Positions 27,782 through 38,088 of a DNA stretch of 64,000 bases are shown one piece after another. This stretch comes from Streptomyces sp. NBC_00523 (GTDB lineage Bacteria > Actinomycetota > Actinomycetes > Streptomycetales > Streptomycetaceae), in NCBI RefSeq assembly GCF_036346615.1, contig NZ_CP107836.1, positions 3,720,001-3,784,000 of the forward strand. The letters run 5' to 3'. A model generated the notes under the pieces. That model worked only from the letters and a program-made list of their open reading frames with translations. It was not told where the DNA came from and did no database searches. How positions within the stretch are numbered: position 1 is the stretch's first letter; every line of letters begins with the position of its first letter. The position numbers and the translations under genes were made by a program.

Positions 27782-28756
27782 TCATTTCCTGGGGGCTGGT
27801 GAGACAAGGGAGTCCAACGTCCTCTTGTTCACCTCCCGTTCGGAGGCGGCGGCAATGAACGCGCCGACGCTGTTCGACCCAACCAGGCGCTCGACCGCGT
27901 CGATTGTCGAGGCGGGCAGACTCACGGACACCTCGTTCCGAGCAGCGGGGACCGCTTCGCCGAGCACGTCGACGGCCAAGTTGTCCGCCAGGTACTGCGT
28001 GGCGAACATCCTCATCGCCCGGGCGAGTTCGACGTCCACGGTCTGCTGGGCAAGCGGTCTCAGCCGCCGCACCATCGACGCCGCGTCATCCGCGTCTGCG
28101 TCGGTCGGTGGCCGATGCCCCAGATATCGGGCGAAGACGTGCTCGGTCGTGAACTCAAGGAAGCGGCAGGCTATCTGCTCGACCTGGCCGCGAAGTTCCC
28201 TCAGCTGCCCCGCAATCGCGGAGAGCGGCACGCCCGCGGCGTACAACTCGACCGCGACCGCCAGTTCCTGGGGGCTCGGCACGCCGAACTCGTCGTCGTT
28301 TCCCGGAATCCGTTCGAGGACGCCGAGCTCGATCGCCTCGCCGATGGCCCGCTCATCCGCCTCTCCCCCGAATTTCGCCATCAGTTGGGCGAGGGTGATG
28401 CGGCCGGCCCGTTCGTCCGTCCACGGGCCGTGCACCTCGGCGACGAGCCCCAGCACACCGCCCAGTCCGCGCCCCGTGTCCCAGGCGTCCAGCAACTCCT
28501 TGATGCTGGCCAGGGTGTAGCCCCGGTCCAGCAGATCGGAGATCTGCCGGAGGCGGCCGAGGTGGGCGGGGCCGTACACATTGGACCGGCCCCGCCGCTC
28601 CGGGGCGGGCAGCAGTCCGCGGTCCTGGTAGCCGCGAATCGTACGGACCGTGGCACCACTTGCGTGCGCGAGATCCTCGATCCGGTATTCGGGTACCAAC
28701 AGGCCTGCCGCCGCCTCCGGTTGGACCTCGGGACCTCCAGCCCTCGCCCTGCTCAC
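27782..28756 (-). CDS. MerR-family transcriptional regulator
   Basis: 324-residue MerR-type regulator. The DNA-binding domain (about residues 20-90) contains RIEDLAHASGATVRTIRGYQ, RGLLPAPERRGRSNVYG and a second helix DLLDRGYTLASIKELLD. The C-terminal 220 residues lack a Cys metal site and look like a ligand-binding helical domain. Start GTG at 28754-28756 overlaps the upstream gene's TGA in a GTGA junction, so it is co-translated with the EphD-like gene and probably regulates it. Confidence 0.85.
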   Translation of the reverse strand: MSRARAGGPEVQPEAAAGLLVPEYRIEDLAHASGATVRTIRGYQDRGLLPAPERRGRSNVYGPAHLGRLRQISDLLDRGYTLASIKELLDAWDTGRGLGGVLGLVAEVHGPWTDERAGRITLAQLMAKFGGEADERAIGEAIELGVLERIPGNDDEFGVPSPQELAVAVELYAAGVPLSAIAGQLRELRGQVEQIACRFLEFTTEHVFARYLGHRPPTDADADDAASMVRRLRPLAQQTVDVELARAMRMFATQYLADNLAVDVLGEAVPAARNEVSVSLPASTIDAVERLVGSNSVGAFIAAASEREVNKRTLDSLVSPAPRK

Positions 28757-30594
28757 AGCGGCGGCTTCAGCCGGGCGACACCTCGCAGCACACCAGGACC
28801 GACGCGGGACAGGAAGCGTACGGCGTGGGACTCCGGCGTCACCGGGACGACGGCCTGATTGCGCACGACCGCACGGAGGACCGCCTGCGCGACCTTCTCC
28901 GGCGGGTAGTTGCGCGCGCCGTAGAGCTTGCCGGCGCGCCTCCGCAGGCGCTGCTCCTCCGCCGCGTCCGTACCGACGAACCGCGCCGTGGTCGTGATGC
29001 CGGTGTTGACGATCCCGGGGCAGATCGCGCTGACCCCGATCGACTTCTCGGCGAGCTCGGCGCGCAGGCACTCGCTGAGCATCAGCACGGCGGCCTTCGA
29101 CGTGCTGTACGCGGGAAGTGCGCGGGACGGCTGGAAGGCCGCCGCGGAAGCGGTGTTGACGATATGGCCGCCCTGACCGCGCTCCGCCATCTGCCGCCCG
29201 AAGAGCCGGCAGCCGTGGATGACCCCCCACAGGTTCACATCGAGGACGTTCCGCCAGTCCTCGGACGTCGTCTCCAGGAACGGGCCCGACAGCCCGATAC
29301 CCGCGTTGTTGACCAGCACATCGACCACGCCGTACTCGGCGGCCACCCGGGCGGCAAGCTTCTCCATGGCCTGCTCGTCGCTCACGTCCACCGCCTCGGC
29401 CCAGGCTTCCGGAGCCCCGGCCAGCCGGGCGGCCTCCGCAGTGCGCTCGGCCCCTTCGGCATCCCGGTCGACGGCCACCACCCGGGCACCCGCCTCCGCG
29501 AAGGCCAGCGCCGTGGCGCGCCCTATCCCGCCCGCCGCCCCCGTCACCAGCACGAGCCGGCCGCCGAACCACTCCGCGTACGGCCCACTCGCACGGGCCT
29601 CCACCGGAGCGCCGGTCGCCCGGGACGACTCGGTGGCCGTCACGAACTCCCCGATCCACGAGGCCAGCTGGTCCGGCCGGGTGCGCGGCACCCAGTGCTT
29701 GGCCGGAAGCGAGCGACGGGTCAACTGCGGAACCCAGGACTCAAGATCGTCGTAGAGCTGCTCCGAGAGGAAGACGTCCCCGGTCGGCGTGATCAGCTGC
29801 ACCGGCACGTGCGCGTACGCGTCGGCACGCGGCCTGCTCAGCCGGGCACGGACGTTGTCCCGGTAGAGCCAGGCCCCGTGCGCCGCGTCATTGGGCAGGG
29901 AGGACGTCGGGTAGTCGCCCGGGGGCACCTTCTCCAGCCGCTCCAGAATGCCCGGCCACCGCTTGCCGAGCGGCCCGCGCCAAGCCAGCTCCGGCAGGAC
30001 CGGGGTGTGCAGCATGTACACGTACCAGGACTTGGCGCCCTGCCCGAGGAGCTGGCCGACCCGGCGCGGGGTGGGCCGGTTCACCCGGCGCTTGATCCAG
30101 TGCCCGAAATGATCCAGGGAAGGGCCGGACATCGAGGTGAAGGACGCGATCCGGCCCTCCGTGCGGCTGACCGTGGCGAACTCCCAGGACTGGACCGAAC
30201 CCCAGTCGTGCCCCACCACGTGCACAGGACGGTCCGGGCTCACCGCGTCGGCCACGGCCAGGAAGTCGTCGGTCAGCTTCTCCAGCGTGAAACCGCCGCG
30301 CAGGGGCTTCGGCGCCGTCGAGCCGCCGTGCCCGCGCACGTCGTACAGCACGACGTGCCACGCGTCGGCCAGTTGGGCGGCGACCTGTGTCCAGACCTCC
30401 TTGCTGTCCGGATAGCCGTGCACCAGCACGATCGTCGGCCGCTCCGGGTCTCCCAGCTCGACCACGCACAGCTCGATGCCGCCCGTGGCCACCCGGCGCT
30501 CGCGGGCGCCCGGCAGATCAAGCAGACGCGGGCCGCCGTTTCCTCCGGACCGCCCCGTGCCCACGGGCCGTTCGCTCTTCCCTCGTGACGCCAT
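28753..30594 (-). CDS. EphD-like alpha/beta-hydrolase and SDR fusion
   Basis: 613 residues, two enzymes in one chain. Residues about 30-325 form an epoxide-hydrolase-like alpha/beta hydrolase with oxyanion region VLVHGYPDS and nucleophile elbow GHDWGS (Asp130). Residues about 340-610 form a short-chain dehydrogenase with the cofactor loop TGAAGGIG (351-358), NNAG (429-432), catalytic Ser483 and YSTSK (496-500). The same fusion occurs in Mycobacterium EphD, linked to lipid epoxide and mycolate metabolism; the Streptomyces substrate is unknown. Overlaps the downstream MerR gene by four bases. Confidence 0.88.
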   Translation of the reverse strand: MASRGKSERPVGTGRSGGNGGPRLLDLPGARERRVATGGIELCVVELGDPERPTIVLVHGYPDSKEVWTQVAAQLADAWHVVLYDVRGHGGSTAPKPLRGGFTLEKLTDDFLAVADAVSPDRPVHVVGHDWGSVQSWEFATVSRTEGRIASFTSMSGPSLDHFGHWIKRRVNRPTPRRVGQLLGQGAKSWYVYMLHTPVLPELAWRGPLGKRWPGILERLEKVPPGDYPTSSLPNDAAHGAWLYRDNVRARLSRPRADAYAHVPVQLITPTGDVFLSEQLYDDLESWVPQLTRRSLPAKHWVPRTRPDQLASWIGEFVTATESSRATGAPVEARASGPYAEWFGGRLVLVTGAAGGIGRATALAFAEAGARVVAVDRDAEGAERTAEAARLAGAPEAWAEAVDVSDEQAMEKLAARVAAEYGVVDVLVNNAGIGLSGPFLETTSEDWRNVLDVNLWGVIHGCRLFGRQMAERGQGGHIVNTASAAAFQPSRALPAYSTSKAAVLMLSECLRAELAEKSIGVSAICPGIVNTGITTTARFVGTDAAEEQRLRRRAGKLYGARNYPPEKVAQAVLRAVVRNQAVVPVTPESHAVRFLSRVGPGVLRGVARLKPPL

Positions 30595-30692
30595 GCCACC
30601 GTCCGTTCGCTGCTGTGTGCGGTACGTGCTCGTAACGTGACACTGATGAATGTGACAATGACCGGCGGCTACGTCAAGGGGTGCGCATGGCC

Positions 30693-30701
30693 TGTGGATA
30701 A
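30693..30701 (-). promoter_or_regulatory. DnaA box (TTATCCACA)
   Basis: A perfect consensus DnaA box on the minus strand in the 255-bp divergent gap between the EphD-like gene and the ABC operon. No gene is seen in this gap. Confidence 0.65.
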
Positions 30702-30849
30702 CTCTTCGTGCAGGCCATGACGGCTTTCGGCGCGGGCTGCCGTGGTCCTCAATGGGGTCCCCTTACGGGTCCCCTACAACTCGAGGCTGACGCCGATCCA
30801 GCCGTCAGGTCTGACGACCGCTGTGGTCCGCGCCACTACCGTCGTATCC

Positions 30850-31863
30850 GTGAATGTCATCGCTGCCGAAGGTCTGAGTAAACGGTTCCCCCGGGTGACC
30901 GCACTTGACCGGCTCACCCTGGACATCGGCCCGGGTGTGACCGGGCTGGTGGGCGCCAACGGGGCCGGCAAGTCCACGCTGATCAAGATCCTGCTGGGGC
31001 TGTCCCCCGCGACCGAGGGCAGGGCCGCCGTGCTCGGGCTCGACGTCTCGACCAGCGGTCCCGCCATCCGCGAGCGGGTCGGCTACATGCCGGAGCACGA
31101 CTGCCTGCCGCCCGACGTCTCGGCCACCGAGTTCGTCGTCCACATGGCGCGCATGTCCGGCCTGCCGCCGACCGCCGCCCGAGAACGCACGGCGGACACC
31201 CTGCGCCATGTCGGCCTGTACGAGGAGCGCTACCGCCCCATCGGCGGCTACTCGACGGGCATGAAGCAGCGCGTGAAGCTGGCCCAGGCGCTGGTGCACG
31301 ACCCCCAGCTGGTCCTGCTCGACGAGCCGACCAACGGGCTCGATCCGGTCGGCCGCGACGAGATGCTCGGCCTGATCCGCCGGATCTACAGCGACTTCGG
31401 CATCTCGGTCCTGGTCACCTCGCACCTGCTCGGCGAGCTGGAACGCACCTGCGACCACGTCGTCGTCGTCGACGGCGGAAAGCTGCTGCGCTCCAGCTCC
31501 ACCAGCGACTTCACCCAGACCACGACGACCCTCGCGGTCGAGGTCACCGACAGCGACACCCACCCGGACGGAACGGGCGCCCTGCGCCTTTCCCTCACCG
31601 AGGCGGGCGTCACACTCGTCGGTCTCGACGGACTGGACACCCAGGGGCTGCCCGGTGCCGGGCACATCCTGCTGGTCGAGGCGACGGGCGAGGAGACGTA
31701 CGACCTCGTACGCGACAGCGTCGCGGGGCTCGGACTCGGCCTCGTACGCATGGAACAGCGCCGGCACCACATCGCCGAGGTGTTCCGCAGCGACGAGGCG
31801 ACGCCCGCGGCCGTGCCGGTCGGAGCCGTACTGCAGAAGGGGAGCGGACGCGATGAGCACTGA
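30850..31863 (+). CDS. ABC transporter ATP-binding protein (ABC-2 type)
   Basis: 337-residue ATPase. Walker A is GANGAGKS (about 35-42), the signature is YSTGMKQRV and Walker B LVLLDEPTNGLD; a C-terminal regulatory extension of about 120 residues follows. It pairs with the permease overlapping its 3' end by 11 bp. GTG at 30850 has no Shine-Dalgarno; a TACCGT -10-like hexamer eight bases upstream suggests a leaderless mRNA. First gene of a four-gene operon of two ATPases and two permeases. Substrate unknown. Confidence 0.88.
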   Translation: MNVIAAEGLSKRFPRVTALDRLTLDIGPGVTGLVGANGAGKSTLIKILLGLSPATEGRAAVLGLDVSTSGPAIRERVGYMPEHDCLPPDVSATEFVVHMARMSGLPPTAARERTADTLRHVGLYEERYRPIGGYSTGMKQRVKLAQALVHDPQLVLLDEPTNGLDPVGRDEMLGLIRRIYSDFGISVLVTSHLLGELERTCDHVVVVDGGKLLRSSSTSDFTQTTTTLAVEVTDSDTHPDGTGALRLSLTEAGVTLVGLDGLDTQGLPGAGHILLVEATGEETYDLVRDSVAGLGLGLVRMEQRRHHIAEVFRSDEATPAAVPVGAVLQKGSGRDEH

Positions 31864-32757
31864 GACCGGCGCCGCGACCGGGAACGAGACCTCCCGGATC
31901 CACAACATCGGCTACCGCGCCTACGACGGCCCGCGGCTCGGGCGCGCGTACGCCCGCCGCTCGCTCTACTCGCAGACCCTGCGCGGCTCCTTCGGGCTCG
32001 GCCGGTCGGCCAAGTCCAAAGTGCTGCCCATGCTGCTGTTCGGCGTGATGTGCATGGTGGCGGCGATCATCGTGGCCGTCGCCATCGCCGCCCCGGGGAC
32101 GACGAAACTCCCCATCAAGTACACGTCGTTCGCGATCTACCTGCAGCCCGTCATCAGCCTGTTCATCGCCGCGCAGGCGCCGCAGGCGGTCTCCAGGGAC
32201 CTGCGGTTCAAGACCGTGCCGCTGTACTTCTCGCGGCCGATCGAGCACGGGGACTACGTCCTCGCCAAGTTCGCCGCCATGGCCTCCGCGGTCTTCGTGC
32301 TCACCGGGGCGCCGGTCGTGATCCTCTACATCGGCGCGCTGCTGGGGAAGTTCGACTTCGGCGACCAGACCACGTGGTTCGCCCAGGGGATGGTTTCCGT
32401 GCTGCTGCTCTCCGTGCTGTTCGCCGGACTCGGCCTGGTGATGGCCGCGCTGACCCCGCGCCGCGGCTTCGGTGTGGCGGCCGTCATCGCGCTGCTGATG
32501 ATCACGTACGGGGCGGTCTCGACCGTCCAGGGCATCGCCTGGTCCACGGGTTCGGAAGGCGCGGTGCCGTGGCTGGGGCTGTTCTCCCCGCTCACGCTGG
32601 TCGACGGAGTGCAGACCGCGTTCCTCGGCGCGACCTCGGCCTTCCCCGGCGGGAACGGCCCGGGCGCCGGTGCCGGAGTCGTCTACCTGCTCGTTGTCCT
32701 CGCGCTCGTCGCCGGCTCGTACGCCGTACTGATGCGCCGCTACCGGAAGGTCGGGCT

Positions 32758-32761
<4 letters not shown>
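31853..32761 (+). CDS. ABC-2-type permease, first copy
   Basis: 302 residues: a cytoplasmic N-terminal region with IHNIGYRAYDGPRLGRAYA, a motif frequent in actinobacterial ABC-2 permeases, then six hydrophobic segments. The loop SRDLRFKTVPLYFSRPI is the typical coupling segment. ATG at 31853 lies inside the end of the first ATPase gene, preceded by GGGGAGCGG, and its TGA overlaps the next gene's GTG, giving tight translational coupling at both ends. Confidence 0.82.
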
Positions 32762-33669
<908 letters not shown>

Positions 33670-33692
33670 GGCCGACAAGGAGCTGTGACGTC

Positions 33693-34412
33693 ATGTACGA
33701 CCCCACAGTCGCCCGGCTCACCTACCGGGCGCTGCTCGGCCGGCGCCGGGCCGCCATCCTCTTCGTCCTGCCCGCACTGCTCATCGTCATCGCGGTGGCG
33801 GTACGGATGTTCGCGGGGGCCGACGACCAGGTGGCCTCGGACGTCCTGGGCGGATTCGCCATCGCCACCATGGTGCCGCTGATCGGCGTGATCGCCGGCA
33901 CGGGCGCCATCGGGCCGGAGATCGATGACGGCTCGATCGTCTATCTGCTGTCCAAGCCGGTGAGCCGGCCGACGATCATCTTCACCAAGCTGATCGTCGC
34001 GATCGCGGTGACCATGGTCTTCTCGGCGGTGCCGACGATGATCGCGGGCCTGATCCTCAACGGCAACGGCCAGCAGATCGCGGTGGCGTACACCATCGCC
34101 GCCCTGGTTGCCTCGATCGCCTACAGCGCGCTGTTCCTGCTGCTGGGCACGGTCAGTCGGCACGCGGTGGTGCTGGGCCTCGTCTACGCGCTGGTGTGGG
34201 AGGCGCTGTTCGGCAGCCTGGTGCCGGGCGCGCGCACGCTCAGCGTGCAGCAGTGGTCGCTCGCGCTGGCGGAGAAGACCGGCGGCAACGGTGCGATCAC
34301 CTCGGACGTCGGTCTGCCGCTCGCCACGGTCCTGCTGGCCGTGGTCACCGTCGCGGCGACCTGGTACGCGGGGCAGAAGCTGCGCACGCTGAAGCTGGCC
34401 GGCGAGGAGTGA
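33693..34412 (+). CDS. ABC-2-type permease, second copy
   Basis: 239-residue membrane protein with six predicted transmembrane segments and an extracytoplasmic C terminus; the loop GPEIDDGSIVYLLSKPVSRP is the usual ABC-2 coupling element. Lacks the long N-terminal region of the other permease. AAGGAGC lies nine bases before the ATG. Last gene of the operon, followed by a long hairpin. Confidence 0.82.
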   Translation: MYDPTVARLTYRALLGRRRAAILFVLPALLIVIAVAVRMFAGADDQVASDVLGGFAIATMVPLIGVIAGTGAIGPEIDDGSIVYLLSKPVSRPTIIFTKLIVAIAVTMVFSAVPTMIAGLILNGNGQQIAVAYTIAALVASIAYSALFLLLGTVSRHAVVLGLVYALVWEALFGSLVPGARTLSVQQWSLALAEKTGGNGAITSDVGLPLATVLLAVVTVAATWYAGQKLRTLKLAGEE

Positions 34413-34422
34413 GCGGACCGCC

Positions 34423-34475
34423 GTCCGACATGTGACAACCCCCGGTCATCGGCCGGGGGTTGTCACATGTCGGAC
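34423..34475. terminator. 23-bp perfect inverted repeat after the ABC operon
   Basis: Arms of 23 bp (34423-34445 and 34453-34475) are exact complements around a 7-base TCATCGG loop. The inner part is a CCCCCGG stem, the outer part contains GACATGTGACA. Acts most simply as a strong terminator; the length and AT-containing outer arms are unusual. 228 bp further lies the next gene; nothing else is seen in that gap. Confidence 0.75.
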
Positions 34476-34703
34476 AGTCTTACGCGTAACTGTACGTTTA
34501 TCGGTGCGTTGTTCACGGTGCGTGGAGGCAACTGGAATCCGTGGCGTCGTAGCGTTCGTGAAATGTGCAGATGGCCGATACGGCGAGGAAGCACCCGCCG
34601 GTCGGTTCCTTGAGTGAGTGGCAACCGTGAGCGTCCTCCGCCCCTGAAGCCCGGGGAGAGGGCTGTCCATTTCCGCGAAGCTTTCACGAACGGAAGGCAG
34701 CTC

Positions 34704-35396
34704 ATGCCGACGGAAGTCGCCTTGCTCGAATCACGCGCCCTGCGCGTCGAACAGATGGGACGCGTCGACGTCCTGGACAAGGTGAAGTGCCTTGTCATGC
34801 TCCCGGATGGGCTTCACCTTCGCACAGAGGACGTGGCTCGTTACTTCGAAGTATCCACAGAGGTGGTCAAAAAGCTGACCCACCGCCATCGAGTCGAGCT
34901 GGAGGAGAACGGGCTCAGGACGCTTCGAGGCTCTGACCTGGAAGCCTTCCATAGGGACATGTTGTCCCTATGGGCAGGTGAAGGGGTCGGAAGTTATCCA
35001 CAGGCAGCCACTCAGCTGCGTCTCTTCACCCGCCGGACCGTCCTCAACGTCGCCATGCTTCTTCGCGACAGCGACGTCGCGCGCTGCGTGCGTACGTATC
35101 TGCTCGACGCCGAGCAGGACCTGCGCGCGGGATACGCGTCGCTCGAACACCGGGTCACCCGGGTCGAGAGCCATCTGGCAGGCGTGGGCACCGCGCTCCA
35201 GGAACTGGGCCCGGTCCTCAACCGGATGTCGCACCGGCTCGACAGCCTCGACCGCAGGCTGGAGGCGACCCACCAGGTCGTCGGCGCCATGAGCGTGCGG
35301 CTCAGCGGGGTCTCCGAGGACGTGGTCCGGCTCGACGACCGCATGGACGCCCTGGCGCGCAATCTGAAGGAGCTGAACCGCCGCAACAAGCGCTGA
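34704..35396 (+). CDS. Phage-antirepressor-like DNA-binding protein with coiled coil
   Basis: 230 residues. A first half holds a helix-turn-helix-like segment (LRTEDVARYFEVSTEVVKKL), then FTRRTVLNVAMLLRDSDVARCVRTYLL, which resembles the ORF6N/Rha-type antirepressor or regulator folds of phages (weak resemblance, by eye). The second half is a coiled coil with heptad-like LDRR, VRLDDRMDALARNL. GGAAGG at 34692 serves the ATG at 34704; an upstream frame is not supported. It contains an 11-bp inverted repeat and DnaA boxes inside its coding sequence. Function unknown; likely a nucleoid or regulatory protein. Confidence 0.6.
   Translation: MPTEVALLESRALRVEQMGRVDVLDKVKCLVMLPDGLHLRTEDVARYFEVSTEVVKKLTHRHRVELEENGLRTLRGSDLEAFHRDMLSLWAGEGVGSYPQAATQLRLFTRRTVLNVAMLLRDSDVARCVRTYLLDAEQDLRAGYASLEHRVTRVESHLAGVGTALQELGPVLNRMSHRLDSLDRRLEATHQVVGAMSVRLSGVSEDVVRLDDRMDALARNLKELNRRNKR
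34949..34973. repeat. 11-bp perfect inverted repeat inside a coding sequence
   Basis: CCATAGGGACA and its exact complement TGTCCCTATGG flank a TGT loop. It lies within the DNA-binding-like gene, and its AT content is high for this genome. Confidence 0.7.
34994..35002 (+). promoter_or_regulatory. DnaA box (TTATCCACA), intragenic
   Basis: Perfect consensus box inside the coding sequence of the DNA-binding-like gene; a one-mismatch relative, GTATCCACA, lies at 34851-34859. Confidence 0.55.
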
Positions 35397-35420
35397 TCCG
35401 ACCCGGGCAGCCGGAGAAAA

Positions 35421-35457
35421 GGCTCAGGGACCGGGGCGGTGCCCCGGTCCCTGAGCC
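35421..35457. terminator. Convergent 16-bp hairpin terminator
   Basis: Perfect 16-bp stem GGCTCAGGGACCGGGG / CCCCGGTCCCTGAGCC with CGGTG loop, preceded by AGAAAA; it serves both convergent genes. Confidence 0.85.
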
Positions 35458-35477
35458 GCGCGAAGAGAGCGGGCGGT

Positions 35478-36284
35478 CTACGACTCCCGCAGCAACCGCT
35501 CCAGCACCACGGCGATCCCGTCGTCGTCGTTCGACGTGGTGGTCTCCTGGGCGACGGCCTTCAGATCGGCGTGGGCGTTGGCCATGGCCACGCCGTGCCG
35601 GGCCCAGGCGAACATGGGGATGTCGTTGGGCATGTCGCCGAAGGCGATCGTGTCCGCGGCCTTCACGCCCAGCCGGCGCGCGGCGAGCGAGAGGCCGGTG
35701 GCCTTGCTCAGTCCCAGCGGCAGGATCTCCACGACCCCGGGGCCCGCCATGACCACGTCCACCAGATTGCCGACCGCCGCCCGCGCGGCCTTCGCCAGTG
35801 CGTCGTCGTCCAGATCCGGGTGCTGTATGTACACCTTGTTCAGCGGAGCGGCCCACATCTCGGCCGGGTCCTGGACGAAGACGGCCGGACGCGGTCCTTC
35901 CTGGACGCGGTAGCCCGGCCCGACCAGCACCTCGCCGTCGAGCCCGTCGCGGCTCGCGGCCAGCGCCAGCGGACCGACCTCGGCCTCGACCTTGGAGAGG
36001 GCGAGCCCGGCGAGCTGCCGGTCCAGGGTGAGCGACGTGAGCAGCCTGCGCTCACCCGCGTGGTAGACCTGGGCGCCCTGCGCGCAGACGGCCAGGCCCT
36101 CGTAGCCGAGGTCGTCCAGGATGTGCCGGGTCCATGGGACGGCGCGGCCGGTGACGACGATGTGCGCCGCGCCGGCACCGGCGGCGGCCTTCAGCGCCTC
36201 GCGCGTTCGTGCGGAGACCGTTTCGTCGTCGCGCAGCAGGGTGCCGTCGAGGTCGGTGGCGACGAGCTTGTAGGGGAAGGTCAC
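35478..36284 (-). CDS. Cof-type HAD-superfamily hydrolase (paralogue)
   Basis: 268-residue HAD phosphatase. Motif I is [13 protein letters not shown], motif II VVTGRA, and the late motif [12 protein letters not shown] with a conserved lysine in LGLSKATG. It is closely related in style to the gene at 23036-23920. GTG at 36282-36284 overlaps the serS TGA in a GTGA junction, so it is co-translated with serS. This serS-HAD pairing is common in actinomycetes; the phosphatase substrate is not known. Confidence 0.87.
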   Translation of the reverse strand: MTFPYKLVATDLDGTLLRDDETVSARTREALKAAAGAGAAHIVVTGRAVPWTRHILDDLGYEGLAVCAQGAQVYHAGERRLLTSLTLDRQLAGLALSKVEAEVGPLALAASRDGLDGEVLVGPGYRVQEGPRPAVFVQDPAEMWAAPLNKVYIQHPDLDDDALAKAARAAVGNLVDVVMAGPGVVEILPLGLSKATGLSLAARRLGVKAADTIAFGDMPNDIPMFAWARHGVAMANAHADLKAVAQETTTSNDDDGIAVVLERLLRES

Positions 36285-37570
36285 TTGACGACCGGCTCCA
36301 GAATCTCGCGCCCGCCCAGGTAGGGGCGGAGTACCTCGGGTACCCGCACCGAACCGTCGGCCAGCTGGTGGTTCTCCAGGATCGCCACGATGGTGCGCGG
36401 GACGGCGCAAAGCGTGCCGTTCAGCGTGGCCAGGGGCCGCATGGTCTTCTTGCCGTCGCGGTTGTCCCGCATCCGGACCGAGAGCCTGCGCGCCTGGAAT
36501 TCGCAGCAGTTGGACGCCGAGGTCAGCTCGCGGTACTTGCCCTGCGTCGGGATCCACGCCTCGCAGTCGTACTTCCTGGTGGCCGAGGCCCCCAGGTCGC
36601 CGCTGGCGACGTCGATGACCTGGAAGGGCAGTTCGAGGCCGGTGAGCCACTGCTTCTCCCAGTCCAGCAGCCGCAGGTGCTCGGACTCCGCGTCCGCCGG
36701 GTCGACGTACGAGAACATCTCGACCTTGGTGAACTGGTGCACCCGGAAGATGCCGCGGGTGTCCTTGCCGTACGTCCCCGCCTCGCGGCGGTAGCAGGAG
36801 GAGTAGCCGGCGTAGCGCAGCGGCAGCTTCTCCGCGTCGATGATCTCGTCCATGTGGTACGCGGCGAGCGGTACCTCGGAGGTGCCGACCAGGTACTGGT
36901 CGTCCTTGTCCAGGTGGTAGACGTCCTCCGCGGCCTGGCCGAGGAAGCCGGTGCCCTCCATGGCGCGGGGGCGGACCAGGGTCGGGGTCAGCATCGGGGT
37001 GAAGCCGGCCTCGGTGGCCTGGGCGATCGCCGCGTTGACGAGGGCGAGCTCCAGCAGCGCGCCGACGCCCGTCAGGTAGTAGAAGCGGGAGCCGGAGACC
37101 TTGGCGCCGCGCTCCATGTCGATCGCGCCCAGGGCCTCGCCGAGCTCGAGGTGGTCCTTGGGCTGGAATCCCTCGGCGCCGAAGTCGCGGATCGTTCCGT
37201 GCGTCTCCAGGACGACGAAGTCCTCCTCGCCGCCGACCGGCACGTCCGGGTGGACGATGTTGCCGAGCCGCAGCAGCAGGTTCCTGGTCTCCGCGTCGGC
37301 CTCGTCCTGGGCGGCGTCGGCCGCCTTGACGTCGGCCTTGAGCTGCTCGGCGCGGGTCAGGAGTGCGGCGCGCTCCTCGGGAGAGGCCTTGGGGATGAGT
37401 TTGCCGAGCGATTTCTGCTCGGAACGGAGTTCGTCGAAAGCGGCCCCGGACGACCTGCGCCGTTCGTCGGCGGAGAGCAGGGCATCGACGAGTGCGACGT
37501 CCTCTCCCCGGTTGCGCTGGGAGGCGCGAACACGGTCGGGGTCCTCACGAATCAGGCGAAGGTCAATCAC
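36281..37570 (-). CDS. serS: Seryl-tRNA synthetase
   Basis: 429-residue class II aminoacyl-tRNA synthetase charging tRNA-Ser. The N-terminal coiled-coil arm (about residues 30-100) contacts the tRNA long variable arm; the catalytic core has motif 2 [22 protein letters not shown] and motif 3 [11 protein letters not shown]. Start is GTG at 37568-37570 with a GGAGGA abutting it; the family starts with [11 protein letters not shown], so it is accepted. The 518 bp upstream contain DnaA boxes rather than a T-box leader. The cognate tRNA-Ser(UGA) gene is at 55401. Confidence 0.95.
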   Translation of the reverse strand: MIDLRLIREDPDRVRASQRNRGEDVALVDALLSADERRRSSGAAFDELRSEQKSLGKLIPKASPEERAALLTRAEQLKADVKAADAAQDEADAETRNLLLRLGNIVHPDVPVGGEEDFVVLETHGTIRDFGAEGFQPKDHLELGEALGAIDMERGAKVSGSRFYYLTGVGALLELALVNAAIAQATEAGFTPMLTPTLVRPRAMEGTGFLGQAAEDVYHLDKDDQYLVGTSEVPLAAYHMDEIIDAEKLPLRYAGYSSCYRREAGTYGKDTRGIFRVHQFTKVEMFSYVDPADAESEHLRLLDWEKQWLTGLELPFQVIDVASGDLGASATRKYDCEAWIPTQGKYRELTSASNCCEFQARRLSVRMRDNRDGKKTMRPLATLNGTLCAVPRTIVAILENHQLADGSVRVPEVLRPYLGGREILEPVVK

Positions 37571-37707
37571 TCCTCCAGGCTACCGGTGTCGGCTTCGCCC
37601 ACTTGAACCGATAGGACCAAGCGTGGCGCTTTGCCCGAATTGCCGGTATTCGGCATTGTGGGGCGAGTGGGCCACGAGGCTTGCGTGGTGGGGTAGTTGG
37701 GCGGCGC

Positions 37708-38054
37708 TTTTCCACAGGAGTGGTCGACTCGTCAAAGTTATCCACAGGCTGTGGGGGAAGTCTGTGGACGTGGAAGAGATCATTCCGGGGGCCTGGTGAA
37801 TGCACCTGGATTCAAGGTTCAAACCCGTTTCACGCGCTCGTTCGGGTGGGAATTGCTAGCCCTAAAGAGTTGATCAACGGAATTGGGCTGACACGGGGCG
37901 AACAGATGCCCTGTGGATGGGTGTGAGTGGGCTGTGTCGGTTTGTCGACCATGTCGGATTGCGGTGTCGACTTGTCCCCAGGTGTAATCCCTCGCCTGTG
38001 GATAACTTTTCCACGGGGTGGACAATCCTCTGATCGCACCGGCCCTGTGGACAC
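37708..38054. promoter_or_regulatory. DnaA-box cluster B between serS and pheA
   Basis: A gene-free gap of 518 bp (37571-38088) carries TTTTCCACA (37708-37716), perfect TTATCCACA (37738-37746), perfect TTATCCACA on minus (37997-38005), TTGTCCACC on minus (38017-38025) and GTGTCCACA on minus (38046-38054), plus weaker ACGTCCACA (37763-37771) and CCATCCACA (37912-37920), both minus. The stretch is more AT-rich than its surroundings. In S. coelicolor a high-affinity DnaA-box cluster near oriC, called D78 as I recall, limits initiation; this may be its counterpart. Confidence 0.75.
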
Positions 38055-38088
38055 GAAGCAGCCCCGGGCCAAGGGGCCCAGGGCTGGA

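Noticed and set aside
28660..30588. Plus-strand frame opposite the EphD-like gene
   Set aside because: Antisense shadow of a fusion enzyme with intact active-site motifs.
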